Below are positions 1 through 5,134 of a stretch of DNA of 5,476 nt, piece after piece (the first letter of the stretch is position 1; each line of letters starts with the position of its first letter). Source of the DNA: JADJWR01 sp964509545 (GTDB taxonomy: Bacteria; Pseudomonadota; Gammaproteobacteria; Burkholderiales; Burkholderiaceae_F); NCBI GenBank assembly GCA_964509545.1, contig CAZDXQ010000092.1, positions 1 to 5,476 on the forward strand, read 5' to 3'. The translations under genes were made by a program, and so were the position numbers. The notes under the pieces are model-generated. The model was not told the DNA's origin and searched no databases. It saw nothing but the letters and a program-made list of their open reading frames with translations.

Positions 1-56
<56 letters not shown>

Positions 57-64
57 CGGCGCGG

Positions 65-70
65 ATTGTA
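65..70 (-). promoter_or_regulatory. Possible -10 element of a tRNA-Pro promoter (TACAAT)
   Basis: TACAAT (5 of 6 to TATAAT) lies on the minus strand in the short merR-tRNA gap and is followed by a GC-rich discriminator, CCGCGCC, before the tRNA 5' end at base 54. Known stable-RNA promoters have such discriminators, linked to stringent control. No convincing -35 occurs 16-18 bases upstream; TTGAGC at 100-95 is 24 bases away. The tRNA could equally come from read-through of merR. Confidence 0.3.
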
Positions 71-82
71 CACGTCGCCCCT

Positions 83-457
83 TCACGCTTCGCCGCTCAA
101 CAGCGCGCGCACCGCCTGCAGTTCACCTCGGATCTCGTCGAGCGAAGGCTGCGGCGAGTCGCGCCGCCCGCCGTTGCGAGCCCCTTCGAGTTTGTTGCGC
201 GCGCCGCTGATCGTGAAGCCCTGTTCATAGAGCAATTCGCGGATACGGCGCACCAGCAGCACTTCGTGATGCTGGTAGTAACGCCGATTGCCGCGGCGCT
301 TGGTCGGTTTCAGCTGCGTGAATTCCTGTTCCCAGTAACGCAGCACGTGCGGCTTCACGCGACACAGTTCGCTGACCTCGCCGATCGTGAAGTAGCGCTT
401 GGCCGGAATCGGCGGCAGCGCGTCTTCGTCGGCAGCCGTCGCGTCCGGGCGCAGCAT
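83..457 (-). CDS. MerR-family transcriptional regulator
   Basis: This encodes 124 residues. After a disordered-looking, acidic N-terminus, the MerR winged helix-turn-helix begins with YFTIGEVSELCRVKPHVLRYWEQEF (22-46), followed by the wing KRRGNRRYY (53-61) and the helices LLVRRIRELLYEQGFTISGARNKL (67-90). A short C-terminal helix (about 105-121) could be a dimer contact. There is no C-terminal effector domain and no metal-binding Cys pattern like that of MerR or CueR. It is therefore a minimal, DNA-binding-only member, of the type commonly found next to ihfA in beta- and gammaproteobacteria. Its target and signal are unknown to me. The ATG at 457 is the earliest possible start, because an in-frame TGA lies three codons upstream (466-464). 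The ribosome binding site is poor. It lies 38 bases after ihfA and is probably cotranscribed with it. Confidence 0.92.
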   Translation of the reverse strand: MLRPDATAADEDALPPIPAKRYFTIGEVSELCRVKPHVLRYWEQEFTQLKPTKRRGNRRYYQHHEVLLVRRIRELLYEQGFTISGARNKLEGARNGGRRDSPQPSLDEIRGELQAVRALLSGEA

Positions 458-495
458 CGAGGGTCAGGCCAGTGGCTTGCCGAGGTCGACCCGGC

Positions 496-867
496 TCAGT
501 TCGCGTCCTGCGACTGCGAGACCGCGGCCTTGAGCTTCTGGCTGGCGTGAAAGGTCACCACGCGCCGCGCCGTGATCGCGATTTCTTCGCCGGTCTTCGG
601 ATTTCGCCCGGGACGCTGCGGCTTGTCGCGAAGCTGAAAATTGCCGAAGCCGGAAAGCTTCACCGACTCGCCACGTTCCAGCGCCAGCCGAATCTCATCG
701 AAAAACGAGTCGACCATCTCTTTCGCTTCGCGCTTGTTCAGGCCGAGACGCTCGAACAGCGCATCGGCCAGCTCGGCCTTGGTCACCGTGTGGCTGCCGC
801 GTTCGGCGGCGCCTTCTCCGGTCGATGCAGGAAGCTGGAACGGATTGGCTTCTCGGTCGTTGTGCAT
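496..867 (-). CDS. ihfA: Integration host factor subunit alpha
   Basis: IhfA pairs with IhfB to form IHF, which bends DNA sharply in transcription, replication, recombination and nucleoid folding. From the ATG at 867 the protein has 123 residues; E. coli IhfA has 99. The conserved part begins at TKAELADALFERLGLNKREAKEMV (from residue 29) and runs through VKLSGFGNFQLRDK and the DNA-binding arm RPGRNPKTGEEI to ITARRVVTFHASQKLK. Pro90 corresponds to the DNA-intercalating Pro65 of E. coli. The first 27 residues (starting MHNDREANPF) are an extension. A GTG at 786 would give a normal 96-residue protein, but it leaves an 85-base gap after pheT and has no Shine-Dalgarno. The ATG also lacks one but lies 4 bases after the pheT stop, allowing coupling or reinitiation. 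Gene identity is near certain; the start is open. Confidence 0.95.
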   Translation of the reverse strand: MHNDREANPFQLPASTGEGAAERGSHTVTKAELADALFERLGLNKREAKEMVDSFFDEIRLALERGESVKLSGFGNFQLRDKPQRPGRNPKTGEEIAITARRVVTFHASQKLKAAVSQSQDAN

Positions 868-871
868 TTGG

Positions 872-3322
872 CTACTGCCGCAGGCGGGCGCCCAGTCGCG
901 TGTTCAGGCCCTCGACGATCGCGGCGACAGCCGCTTCTGCCTGTGCCTCGGCGAGGGTGCGCTCAGTATCTTGGAGAACCAGCCTAAAGGCAAGACTTTT
1001 CTCCTTATTTAACATAGCGTTAGCGCCTACTTCCGCGACTTTGCTTGAAGCCCGGACCGGCGCCCGGTACAGATCGAACAAACGGAACTGGCGCAGGCAG
1101 GCCAGGCGTGCGTCCGACTGCGCCATGTCCGCAACGGCGTCGTAGATGCTCTGCAGCGGCACGGCCTCGTCGAACCAAAGCGACACGTCGCGCTGCACCT
1201 CGGGGAAGCGCGCCACCGGCGCCACGACCGGCAGCCTGCGTGGCAGCAGCGGTTCGACATCGACCTCGAAGACGACCGGCGCACGGGCAAGCCCGTAGCG
1301 CTGCTGCCAGCGCGGATGCAGTTCACCGAGCCAGCCGATCGGCTCTCCGCCCAGCATGACCCGGGCAGCACGGCCCGGATGAAATGCGGCGTGGACGGCC
1401 GGCTCGAAGCGCAGCGTCTCGCCAGGCGCCAGCCCCTCCAGATCGCCCTTGACGTCAAAGAAGTCGACGTCACGGCTCACAGTACCCCATTGCTCGTCGT
1501 CCGCCGGGCCATAGGCGAGGGCCGCCAGCCGCGTCGGCTGATGGACGCCACGGACGCTGAGCGGCCCTTCCGCCGCCGATGCGTCGCGCAGGAACACGCG
1601 GCCGACCTCGAACACGCGCACACGCGTGGCCTGACGATTCAGGTTGTACTTCAAAGCCGCCATCAGGCCGCCGATCAGGCTGGTGCGCATGACGCCGAAC
1701 TGGGCAGCGATCGGATTGAGCACCCGGATCGGCTCGGCAACCGCGCCGAAATCCTGCTCCCACTGCGCGTCGACGAACGCATAGTTGACCAGTTCCTGAT
1801 AGCCGGCCGCGACCAGCTGCTGGCGCAGCTCGTGCTGCGTTCGCTGCGCCTCCGGCCGGCTGCGCATCACGGCCGGCGCGCGCGGCGGAGCCGCCGGGAT
1901 CCTGTCGAAACCCCACAGCCGCGCCACTTCCTCGATCAGGTCCTCCTCGATAGCCAGATCGAAACGGTACGGCGGCGGCGTGACGACAAAGCGGCCGGCC
2001 TCGCGCACGAAAGCAAGGCCGAGCCGCGCCAGTACCGCGGCGATTTCGTCGTCGCTCACATCGACGCCGAGCACCTTGCGGCAGCGCTCCGTACGCATCG
2101 CCACCGGCCGGCGTTCCGGCAAGCCGAGCACCTGGTCGTCCACCGGCCCGATACGGGTCTGCGCGGTGCCGCAGACGTCGAGCAGCAGCCGCGTGATGTA
2201 TTCGATGTGCTCGACCGTCGTCGAATAATCGACGCCACGCTCGAAGCGGTGCGCGGCATCGGTGCTGAAGTTGAAACGGCGCGCGCGGCCCTGGATCGAC
2301 TCCGGCCACCAGAACGCCGCCTCGACATACACGTTGGTGGTATCCGGGGTCACCGCCGTCGCCTCGCCACCCATGACACCCGCCAGTGCCTCGACGCCGC
2401 CGTCGTCGGCGATGACGCCGATCCAGCCGTCGACCGTCACCGTCTGGCCATTGAGCAGTTCGACGCTTTCGCCCGCTTTCCCCCAACGCACCTGCAGGCC
2501 GCCGCGCACCTTGTCGAGGTCGAAGACGTGCGATGGCCGGCCCAGTTCCAGCATCACGTAGTTGGAGATGTCGACCAGCGCCGAGATCGGCCGCTGCCCG
2601 CTGCGCTCCAGGCGCTGCTTCATCCATTGCGGCGTCGGCGCCTTCGCGTTCAAACCGCGGATTACGCGGCCGGAGAAGCGTCCGCAAAGGTCGGGCGCCA
2701 GCACCTCGACCGGAAGACGCTCGCCCATCGTCGCTGTCACGGGCGCAAAGGACGGCAGCCGCAGCGGCGCGCCAGTGATGGCGGCAACTTCACGCGCTAC
2801 CCCGAGCACGCTAAGGCAGTCGCCACGGTTCGGCGTCAGCTTGATCGTGATCCGGCGCTCGTCCAGCAGCAGATATTCGCGCAGGTCGCGGCCGATCGGC
2901 GCATCGACAGGCAGTACGAAAAGCCCGGCGTGATCGTCGGACAGGCCGAGTTCGCGTGCCGAACAGAGCATCCCCTGCGAGACGACGCCGCGCACCTTCG
3001 CTTCCTTGATGGCGAAACCGCCCGGCAGTTCGGCGCCGACCAGCGCGCAGGCGACGCGCAGGCCGGCGGCGACGTTCGGCGCACCGCAGACGATTTCGAG
3101 CGCACCGCCGGTGCCAGCGTCGACCCTGCACACGGCGAGCTTGTCGGCGTCCGGATGCCGCGCCACCGACATCACCTGCGCCACCACCACCTTGGCAAAC
3201 GGAGGGGCGACGGCAACGCTTTCATCGATTTCGAGCCCGGCCATCGTCAGCGCGTCGGCCAGCTGGTCGGCGTCCAGCGCCGGGTCAGCGTAGGCCCGCA
3301 GCCAGGATTCGGGAAACTGCAT
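872..3322 (-). CDS. pheT: Phenylalanine--tRNA ligase beta subunit
   Basis: PheT is the large subunit of PheRS and supplies tRNA binding and editing of mischarged Tyr-tRNA-Phe. It has 816 residues (E. coli 795). The start MQFPESWLRAYADP is family-typical. In order: an OB-fold tRNA-binding domain (about 39-150, with ARHPDADKLAVC at 54-65 and SQGMLCS near 115-121); the B3/B4 editing domain (about 210-385, with ISNYVMLELGRPSHVFDLD, GVMGGE and FNFSTDAAHRFERGVD); the B5 domain (about 405-475, ending LIEEVARLWGFDRIP); a catalytic-like domain (about 490-690, with RTSLIGGLM and HPGRAARV); and a C-terminal FDX-ACB domain (about 704-815, RFPEVQRDVSL to LQDTERTL). The FDX-ACB loop after FDLYR (about residues 754-774) is roughly 13 residues longer than in E. 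coli and lies in a low-GC patch with unusual codons. The TAG stop is 4 bases before the upstream ihfA start candidate. Confidence 0.98.
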   Translation of the reverse strand: MQFPESWLRAYADPALDADQLADALTMAGLEIDESVAVAPPFAKVVVAQVMSVARHPDADKLAVCRVDAGTGGALEIVCGAPNVAAGLRVACALVGAELPGGFAIKEAKVRGVVSQGMLCSARELGLSDDHAGLFVLPVDAPIGRDLREYLLLDERRITIKLTPNRGDCLSVLGVAREVAAITGAPLRLPSFAPVTATMGERLPVEVLAPDLCGRFSGRVIRGLNAKAPTPQWMKQRLERSGQRPISALVDISNYVMLELGRPSHVFDLDKVRGGLQVRWGKAGESVELLNGQTVTVDGWIGVIADDGGVEALAGVMGGEATAVTPDTTNVYVEAAFWWPESIQGRARRFNFSTDAAHRFERGVDYSTTVEHIEYITRLLLDVCGTAQTRIGPVDDQVLGLPERRPVAMRTERCRKVLGVDVSDDEIAAVLARLGLAFVREAGRFVVTPPPYRFDLAIEEDLIEEVARLWGFDRIPAAPPRAPAVMRSRPEAQRTQHELRQQLVAAGYQELVNYAFVDAQWEQDFGAVAEPIRVLNPIAAQFGVMRTSLIGGLMAALKYNLNRQATRVRVFEVGRVFLRDASAAEGPLSVRGVHQPTRLAALAYGPADDEQWGTVSRDVDFFDVKGDLEGLAPGETLRFEPAVHAAFHPGRAARVMLGGEPIGWLGELHPRWQQRYGLARAPVVFEVDVEPLLPRRLPVVAPVARFPEVQRDVSLWFDEAVPLQSIYDAVADMAQSDARLACLRQFRLFDLYRAPVRASSKVAEVGANAMLNKEKSLAFRLVLQDTERTLAEAQAEAAVAAIVEGLNTRLGARLRQ
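965..993 (-). promoter_or_regulatory. Candidate sigma70-type promoter inside the end of pheT, for ihfA
   Basis: On the minus strand TTGCCT (993-988, 4 of 6 to the -35 consensus) is followed by exactly 17 bases and GATACT (970-965, 4 of 6 to the -10 consensus). It lies in a local AT-rich patch inside a GC-rich gene, about 98 bases before the ihfA ATG at 867. E. coli ihfA (himA) is known to have its own promoter in this area in addition to read-through from pheST. The match is moderate and could be chance. Confidence 0.35.
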
Positions 3323-3327
3323 GACGT

Positions 3328-3333
3328 TCCTCT
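3328..3333 (-). promoter_or_regulatory. Ribosome binding site of pheT (AGAGGA)
   Basis: AGAGGA lies 5 bases before the ATG at 3322, between the pheS stop and pheT. It fixes the start. The same frame runs open upstream through pheS to 3706, but that stretch is out of frame with pheS and not PheT-like. Confidence 0.8.
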
Positions 3334-3342
3334 GCCGGCCGG

Positions 3343-4359
3343 TCAGTTGAACTGCGCCAGGAAGCGCAGGTCGCCCTCGAAGAACAGGCGCAGGTCGTCG
3401 ACGCCGTAGCGCAGCATCGTCAGCCGTTCCAGCCCGGACCCGAAGGCGAAGCCGATGTAGCGCTCCGGATCGAGGCCGAAGTTGCGCACCACGCCCGGGT
3501 GGACCTGGCCGGCGCCGGAGATTTCCAGCCAGCGGCCCTGCAACGCGCCACTGGTGAACATCATGTCGATTTCCGCCGACGGCTCGGTGAACGGGAAGAA
3601 CGACGGCCGGAAGCGCACCTGCAGGTCGTCGGTCTCGAAGAAGCGGCGCATGAAGTCCGTGTAGACGGCTTTCAGGTCGGCGAAGCTGATGTCCTCGTCG
3701 ATCCACAGCCCCTCGACCTGATGGAACATCGGCGAGTGCGTAGCGTCCGAGTCGACGCGGTAGGTGCGGCCGAGCGCGATCACCTTGATCGGCGGCGCGT
3801 GCATGCGCGCGTAGCGCACCTGCATCGGACTGGTGTGCGTGCGCAGCAGCAGCGGCTTGCCGTGCTCGTCGTCGACGTCGACGTAGAACGTGTCCTGCAT
3901 CGACCGCGCCGGGTGGTTTTCCGGGTTGTTCAGCGCGGTGAAGTTGTACCAGTCGTTCTCGATTTCCGGCCCATCGGCCAGGTCAAAGCCGATCGAAGCG
4001 AAGATCTCCTCGATCCGCTGCCAAGTACGGATCACCGGATGGATGCCGCCGGCACTGCGCCGCCGCCCCGGCAGCGTGACGTCGATCGCCTCCTGCGCCA
4101 GCCGCACGTTCAGTTCGGCCTCGGCCAGTTCGGCGCGCCGCTGTTCGAGCAGTTGCTCGATGCGCGCCTTCGCCGCATTGACGCGCGCGCCGTGCACGCG
4201 CTTTTCTTCGGCTGACAACTTGGCCAGGCCCTTGAGCAACTCGGTCAGCCGACCCCCCTTGCCGAGGAAGCGGGCTTTCTCGTTCTCGAGCGCCGCCGGC
4301 TGCGCGGCGGCTGCGAACGCGGCCTGCGCGGCGTCAATCAGTTCGTCAGGATCGATCAT
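3343..4359 (-). CDS. pheS: Phenylalanine--tRNA ligase alpha subunit
   Basis: PheS carries the class II catalytic core of the (alpha-beta)2 enzyme that joins Phe to tRNA-Phe in the cytoplasm. It has 338 residues (E. coli 327). An N-terminal helical coiled-coil arm for tRNA contact covers about residues 1-95. The catalytic domain follows, with TSPMQVRYAR near 177-185 and the motif 2 region GRTYRVDSDATHSPMFHQVEGL at 197-218. Substrate-pocket residues sit in RPSFFPFTEPSAEID (251-265). Motif 3, GFAFGSGLERLTMLRYG (303-319), contains the pocket Ala equivalent to E. coli Ala294, here residue 305. The ATG at 4359 is preferred because MIDPDELIDAAQ is where the family normally begins. A TTG at 4389 would add ten unrelated residues. 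Neither start has a clear Shine-Dalgarno. pheT follows 20 bases after the TGA stop. Confidence 0.97.
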   Translation of the reverse strand: MIDPDELIDAAQAAFAAAAQPAALENEKARFLGKGGRLTELLKGLAKLSAEEKRVHGARVNAAKARIEQLLEQRRAELAEAELNVRLAQEAIDVTLPGRRRSAGGIHPVIRTWQRIEEIFASIGFDLADGPEIENDWYNFTALNNPENHPARSMQDTFYVDVDDEHGKPLLLRTHTSPMQVRYARMHAPPIKVIALGRTYRVDSDATHSPMFHQVEGLWIDEDISFADLKAVYTDFMRRFFETDDLQVRFRPSFFPFTEPSAEIDMMFTSGALQGRWLEISGAGQVHPGVVRNFGLDPERYIGFAFGSGLERLTMLRYGVDDLRLFFEGDLRFLAQFN

Positions 4360-4374
4360 GGCGCGGAAAGAAGC

Positions 4375-4400
4375 GGGGCCCGGCGGCAAGGCGAGGCCCC
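4375..4400 (-). promoter_or_regulatory. Second inverted repeat before pheS, attenuator-like
   Basis: GGGGCC (4400-4395) and GGCCCC (4380-4375) form a 6-bp GC stem with a 14-base loop, followed by GCUUCUUUCC, a weak pyrimidine-rich run. It ends 15 bases before the pheS ATG. It resembles a poor terminator and might cause partial termination before pheST. In E. coli pheST is controlled by attenuation through a leader peptide with several Phe codons. Here the only short ATG reading in the gap (about 4434-4411) would give MRRGRRH, without Phe, so that mechanism is not supported. Confidence 0.3.
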
Positions 4401-4415
4401 AATGCGATCAATGGC

Positions 4416-4446
4416 GTCGGCCGCGGCGCATGCGCACCGCGCCGAC
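4416..4446 (-). promoter_or_regulatory. Strong hairpin after rplT, in the rplT-pheS gap
   Basis: On the minus-strand RNA, GUCGGC (4446-4441) pairs with GCCGAC (4421-4416), and GCGGUGC continues the stem with GCGCCGC (one G-U pair) up to a 4-base loop. That gives 13 pairs with a single bulged G (base 4422). It starts 6 bases after the rplT stop. The bases after it (GCCAUUGAUCGCAUUGG) are not a U tract, so a classical intrinsic terminator is unlikely. It may mark a processing or 3' stability site that sets different levels of rplT and pheS mRNA. The pairing is seen; the role is inferred. Confidence 0.5.
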
Positions 4447-4451
4447 GAAGA

Positions 4452-4808
4452 TCAGGCAGACAGGCTCTTGACCTTGTCGACAACCGCCGCGAAGCCCGGC
4501 TTGTCGAGCACCGCCATGTCGGCCAGCACCTTGCGGTCGATCTCGATCGCCGCCTTCTTAAGACCGGCCATGAAGGCGGAGTAGGTCATGCCCTGTTCGC
4601 GCACCGCGGCATTGATGCGGGCGATCCACAGGGCGCGGAAGACACGCTTGCGGGCGCGGCGATCGCGGTACGCGTACTGACCGGCCTTCATCACCGCCTG
4701 CTTGGCGACGCGGAATACGTTCTTGCGCCGCTGCGTGAAACCCTTGGCCTGCGACAGGACCTTCTTGTGCCGCGCGCGCGCGGTCACACCACGTTTGACT
4801 CGGGGCAT
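4452..4808 (-). CDS. rplT: 50S ribosomal protein L20
   Basis: This encodes 118 residues, exactly the E. coli length. L20 binds 23S rRNA early and is needed for assembly of the 50S subunit; in E. coli and Bacillus it is also the translational repressor of its own operon. The start MPRVKRGVTARARHKK, the long basic helix region (YRDRRARKRVFRALWIARINAAVR) and the C-terminal globular part (YSAFMAGLKKAAIEIDRKVLADMAV) match the family throughout. The ATG at 4808 has a good ribosome binding site and the gene lies 12 bases after rpmI. The TGA stop is followed within 6 bases by a strong hairpin (4416-4446). No odd residues were noticed. Confidence 0.98.
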   Translation of the reverse strand: MPRVKRGVTARARHKKVLSQAKGFTQRRKNVFRVAKQAVMKAGQYAYRDRRARKRVFRALWIARINAAVREQGMTYSAFMAGLKKAAIEIDRKVLADMAVLDKPGFAAVVDKVKSLSA

Positions 4809-4815
4809 CCGTGCT

Positions 4816-4820
4816 CTCCC
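4816..4820 (-). promoter_or_regulatory. Ribosome binding site of rplT (GGGAG)
   Basis: GGGAG follows the rpmI stop codon directly (TAAGGGAG on the minus strand) and sits 7 bases before the rplT ATG. The ribosome that ends rpmI therefore covers the rplT start, which fits coupled translation of L35 and L20. Confidence 0.75.
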
Positions 4821-5018
4821 TTATGCGTAAGGAAGCATGCGCTTGACCGCGCCGACGTCGGCTTCGTGCAGTTGCACCGCACCCCGCAGATGGCGCTTGT
4901 TCTTGGTCGTGCGCTTGGTCAGGATGTGGCGCTTGAACGCCTGACCGCGCTTGATCGATCCGCTGGCACGCACGGCGAAGCGCTTCGCCGCGGCCTTCTT
5001 GGTCTTCATCTTGGGCAT
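4821..5018 (-). CDS. rpmI: 50S ribosomal protein L35
   Basis: This encodes 65 residues, the same length as E. coli L35. It is a small basic protein of the large ribosomal subunit. The sequence starts MPKMKTKKAAAKRF and carries the typical GSIKRGQAFKRHILTKRTTKNKRHLRG core, ending in VKRMLPYA; it is rich in Lys and Arg as expected for an rRNA-binding protein. The start at 5018 is chosen because of the excellent ribosome binding site and because all L35 proteins begin this way. The frame stays open upstream to 5087, but that stretch is not L35-like. rplT begins only 12 bases after the TAA stop (4823-4821), which favours translational coupling. In E. coli rpmI is the first gene shut off by L20. 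Confidence 0.98.
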   Translation of the reverse strand: MPKMKTKKAAAKRFAVRASGSIKRGQAFKRHILTKRTTKNKRHLRGAVQLHEADVGAVKRMLPYA

Positions 5019-5023
5019 CCTGC

Positions 5024-5031
5024 CCTCCTTT
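5024..5031 (-). promoter_or_regulatory. Ribosome binding site of rpmI (AAAGGAGG)
   Basis: A near-perfect Shine-Dalgarno, AAAGGAGG, lies 5 bases before the ATG at 5018. It is by far the strongest in the window. It fixes the rpmI start at 5018 and rules out the longer in-frame reading that begins at 5087 inside the leader. Its GAGGG is complementary to a loop in the upstream leader stem. Confidence 0.9.
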
Positions 5032-5047
5032 CTCGCTATTGGATGGA

Positions 5048-5082
5048 CGCAGGCGCCCCGAGGGGACTTTGCTGGGCCTGCG
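5048..5082 (-). promoter_or_regulatory. rpmI leader stem with asymmetric internal loop, candidate L20 operator
   Basis: A perfect 7-bp stem on the minus-strand RNA (CGCAGGC, 5082-5076, with GCCUGCG, 5054-5048) encloses a 10-base unpaired run CCAGCAAAGU on the 5' side, an inner CCC/GGG stem with loop CUCG, and a single unpaired C on the 3' side. It ends 16 bases before the rpmI Shine-Dalgarno. The loop segment CCCUC (5064-5060) is perfectly complementary to GAGGG (5027-5023) inside that Shine-Dalgarno, so a pseudoknot hiding the site is possible. In E. coli and Firmicutes, L20 is known to repress this operon by binding leader RNA that mimics its 23S rRNA site. Whether this stem has that role is inference from position and shape; I did not align it to known L20 leaders. 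Confidence 0.4.
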
Positions 5083-5099
5083 ACCACTTGTTGGCGCCG

Positions 5100-5122
5100 C
5101 CCGCGGGAGACCAGTCCCCGGG
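5100..5122 (-). promoter_or_regulatory. Hairpin just after infC, in the rpmI leader
   Basis: On the minus-strand RNA an outer 4-bp stem (CCCG/CGGG, bases 5122-5119 with 5103-5100) stacks on an inner 4-bp stem (GGGA/UCCC, 5118-5115 with 5108-5105). There is one bulged base at 5104 and a 6-base loop. It starts 12 bases after the infC stop. No U tract follows (the next bases are CGGCGCC), so it does not look like an intrinsic terminator, and read-through into rpmI is expected. It may protect or process the mRNA, or be part of a larger fold in the rpmI leader. The pairing is seen in the sequence; the role is inferred. Confidence 0.4.
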
Positions 5123-5134
5123 CAACGACGAAAA

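Noticed and set aside
1470..2687. Minus-strand open frame of 405 codons inside pheT
   Set aside because: A shifted frame of pheT with low-complexity Arg, Gly and Ala content. PheT is intact across the whole stretch.
1316..3409. Plus-strand open frame of 697 codons opposite pheT
   Set aside because: It lies wholly antisense to a clear pheT (and the last bases of pheS), is rich in Arg, Ala, Gln and His as GC-rich shadow frames are, and shows no recognisable domain. Long antisense frames are expected opposite GC-rich genes.
3323..3706. In-frame upstream extension of pheT, giving 944 residues
   Set aside because: The extra 128 residues overlap pheS in another frame and are Arg-rich without family similarity; PheT starts at 3322 with a good ribosome binding site.
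3499..4215. Plus-strand open frame of 238 codons opposite pheS
   Set aside because: It is antisense to an intact, well conserved pheS and contains only Arg-, Val- and Asp-rich sequence typical of a shadow frame.
4360..4389. TTG start for pheS adding ten residues
   Set aside because: The added residues (MPPGPASFRA) are not family-like and lie over an inverted repeat; the ATG at 4359 matches the usual PheS start.
5019..5087. Longer reading of rpmI with 23 more residues
   Set aside because: The added segment covers the leader stem and the Shine-Dalgarno; L35 proteins start MPKMKT and the ATG at 5018 has a near-perfect ribosome binding site.
5100..5122. Intrinsic terminator of infC
   Set aside because: A hairpin is present, but the RNA after it is GC-rich with no U run, so factor-independent termination is not supported.
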